A stretch of DNA of 64,000 bases from Streptomyces albiflavescens (GTDB taxonomy: Bacteria > Actinomycetota > Actinomycetes > Streptomycetales > Streptomycetaceae). Positions within the stretch are counted from its first letter, which is position 1; every line of letters begins with the position of its first letter. The notes under the pieces were generated by a model. It was not told the origin of the DNA, searched no databases, and saw nothing but the letters and a program-made list of their open reading frames with translations. The position numbers and the translations under genes are program-made. Shown piece by piece: positions 63,557 through 64,000 of this stretch. Location of the stretch: the NCBI RefSeq assembly GCF_014645835.1, contig NZ_BMMM01000005.1, positions 221,493-285,492 on the forward strand, read 5' to 3'.

Positions 63557-64000
63557 CGTTCGACTGGTCCTTCTTCTGGCAAAACCTCGTGTCGCCCGAC
63601 GGTGCCTTCCTCGACGGGCTGTGGATGACGATCACCATCTCGATGGTGGCCATGGCCGCGGGCCTGGTCCTCGGAACGGTCGTCGCCCTCCTGTACCGGT
63701 CCCGGTTCACGGCGGTGAGGACCTTCGCCAAGTTCTACATCTGGCTGATCCGCGGCACCCCTCTCATCGTCCAACTGGTCATCATCTACCTGGGGTTCGC
63801 CGCGGCCGGCATCTACAAGTTCCAGGACACCGACGTCCTCGGCGTCGCGGTCAAGGGAGCGGTCCAGGCGGCGATCGTGGGCCTGACCATCCATGAGAGC
63901 GCCTATATCTCGGAGGTCATCCGGGCCGGCATCGCTTCCGTCGACCGCGGACAGACGGAGGCGGCCATGGCGCTCGGGATGCGTCCGGCCGGAACGATGC
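63553..64000 (+). CDS. Amino-acid ABC transporter permease, partial (3' end outside window)
   Basis: The first 149 codons are visible. The protein begins MTFDWSFFWQNLVSPDG and has the His/Glu permease pattern: FLDGLWMTITISMVAMAAGL, RTFAKFYIWLIRGTPLIVQL, then ESAYISEVIRAGIASVDRGQ and TEAAMALGM, the EAA loop that contacts the ATPase. Several membrane helices are present. Translationally coupled to the binding-protein gene. An ATPase gene is expected after the window end. Confidence 0.93.
   Translation, partial: MTFDWSFFWQNLVSPDGAFLDGLWMTITISMVAMAAGLVLGTVVALLYRSRFTAVRTFAKFYIWLIRGTPLIVQLVIIYLGFAAAGIYKFQDTDVLGVAVKGAVQAAIVGLTIHESAYISEVIRAGIASVDRGQTEAAMALGMRPAGTM

Overview
The window is high-GC DNA with actinobacterial codon use, GTG/TTG starts and dense ATGA overlaps. 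Its gene content (a SigE-family ECF sigma factor with its anti-sigma gene, a SpoIIE/HATPase phosphatase, LLM flavin oxidoreductases, DUF397-style HTH genes, IS110/ISL3/IS1182/IS4 debris) points to Streptomyces or a close relative. There are no rRNA genes and I saw no tRNA gene or CRISPR array. The many broken recombinase, IS and enzyme fragments suggest an accessory region such as a chromosome arm.

Layout. 1-5.4 kb: the 5' part of a secreted Gly-Asn repeat protein (minus strand, cut by the window edge), a low-complexity stretch, a membrane-anchored HTH regulator, two secreted-protein genes (the second broken), a small element with IS21-like repeated ends carrying a zinc-ribbon gene, and an exported DUF6454-type protein. 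5.6-15.3 kb: a decayed integrase; an Lrp-type regulator with two palindromes in front of it; a 991-residue kinase/M23-like/class III aminotransferase fusion; a flavin amine oxidase; a truncated acetoacetate-decarboxylase-like gene; an alpha/beta hydrolase divergent from an OhrR-type MarR regulator around a perfect 13-bp inverted repeat; and a decayed membrane gene. 15.5-25.1 kb: two decayed or truncated genes (one TnpB-like), sigma/anti-sigma genes, a helicase relic, a complete ferredoxin/ferredoxin reductase/P450 operon and a SnoaL-like gene. 25.4-29.2 kb: a lipoprotein, then fragments of a glycosyltransferase, an IS3-type OrfA and a tyrosine recombinase, then an intact SAM-methyltransferase-like gene.

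29.3-38.7 kb: a double-length P-type ATPase with a CBS-domain gene, a Ku remnant, a helical-bundle gene, a Rieske/DUF2231 gene, a frameshifted IS4 transposase and a DinB gene. 38.8-40 kb: a degenerate TniQ/serine-recombinase pair. 40.4-50.5 kb: the clearest functional island, a six-gene minus-strand operon (LivG, LivF, binding protein, LivH, LivM, PucR-type regulator) divergent from an acyl-CoA ligase and a secreted esterase. It reads as extracellular ester cleavage, uptake, CoA activation and control.

51-57.2 kb: a lipoprotein, an HxlR/SRPBCC/LLM-oxidoreductase group and a large SpoIIE-type phosphatase. 57.6-61.7 kb: a second graveyard (Nudix, IS1182, ring-hydroxylating dioxygenase, LysR, IS110 and ISL3 fragments) around an intact divergent SDR/HTH pair. 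61.8-64 kb: an unrecognised small protein and the start of a polar amino-acid ABC transporter, cut by the window end.

All family names come from reading the translated sequence; no database search was possible. I found no convincing new multi-gene defence or biosynthetic system. The most unusual items are the passenger element at 3.4-4.2 kb, the kinase/phospho-lyase-type fusion at 7.4 kb, the zinc-ribbon-less TnpB-like protein at 16.2 kb and the serine recombinase that has lost its catalytic serine at 39 kb.
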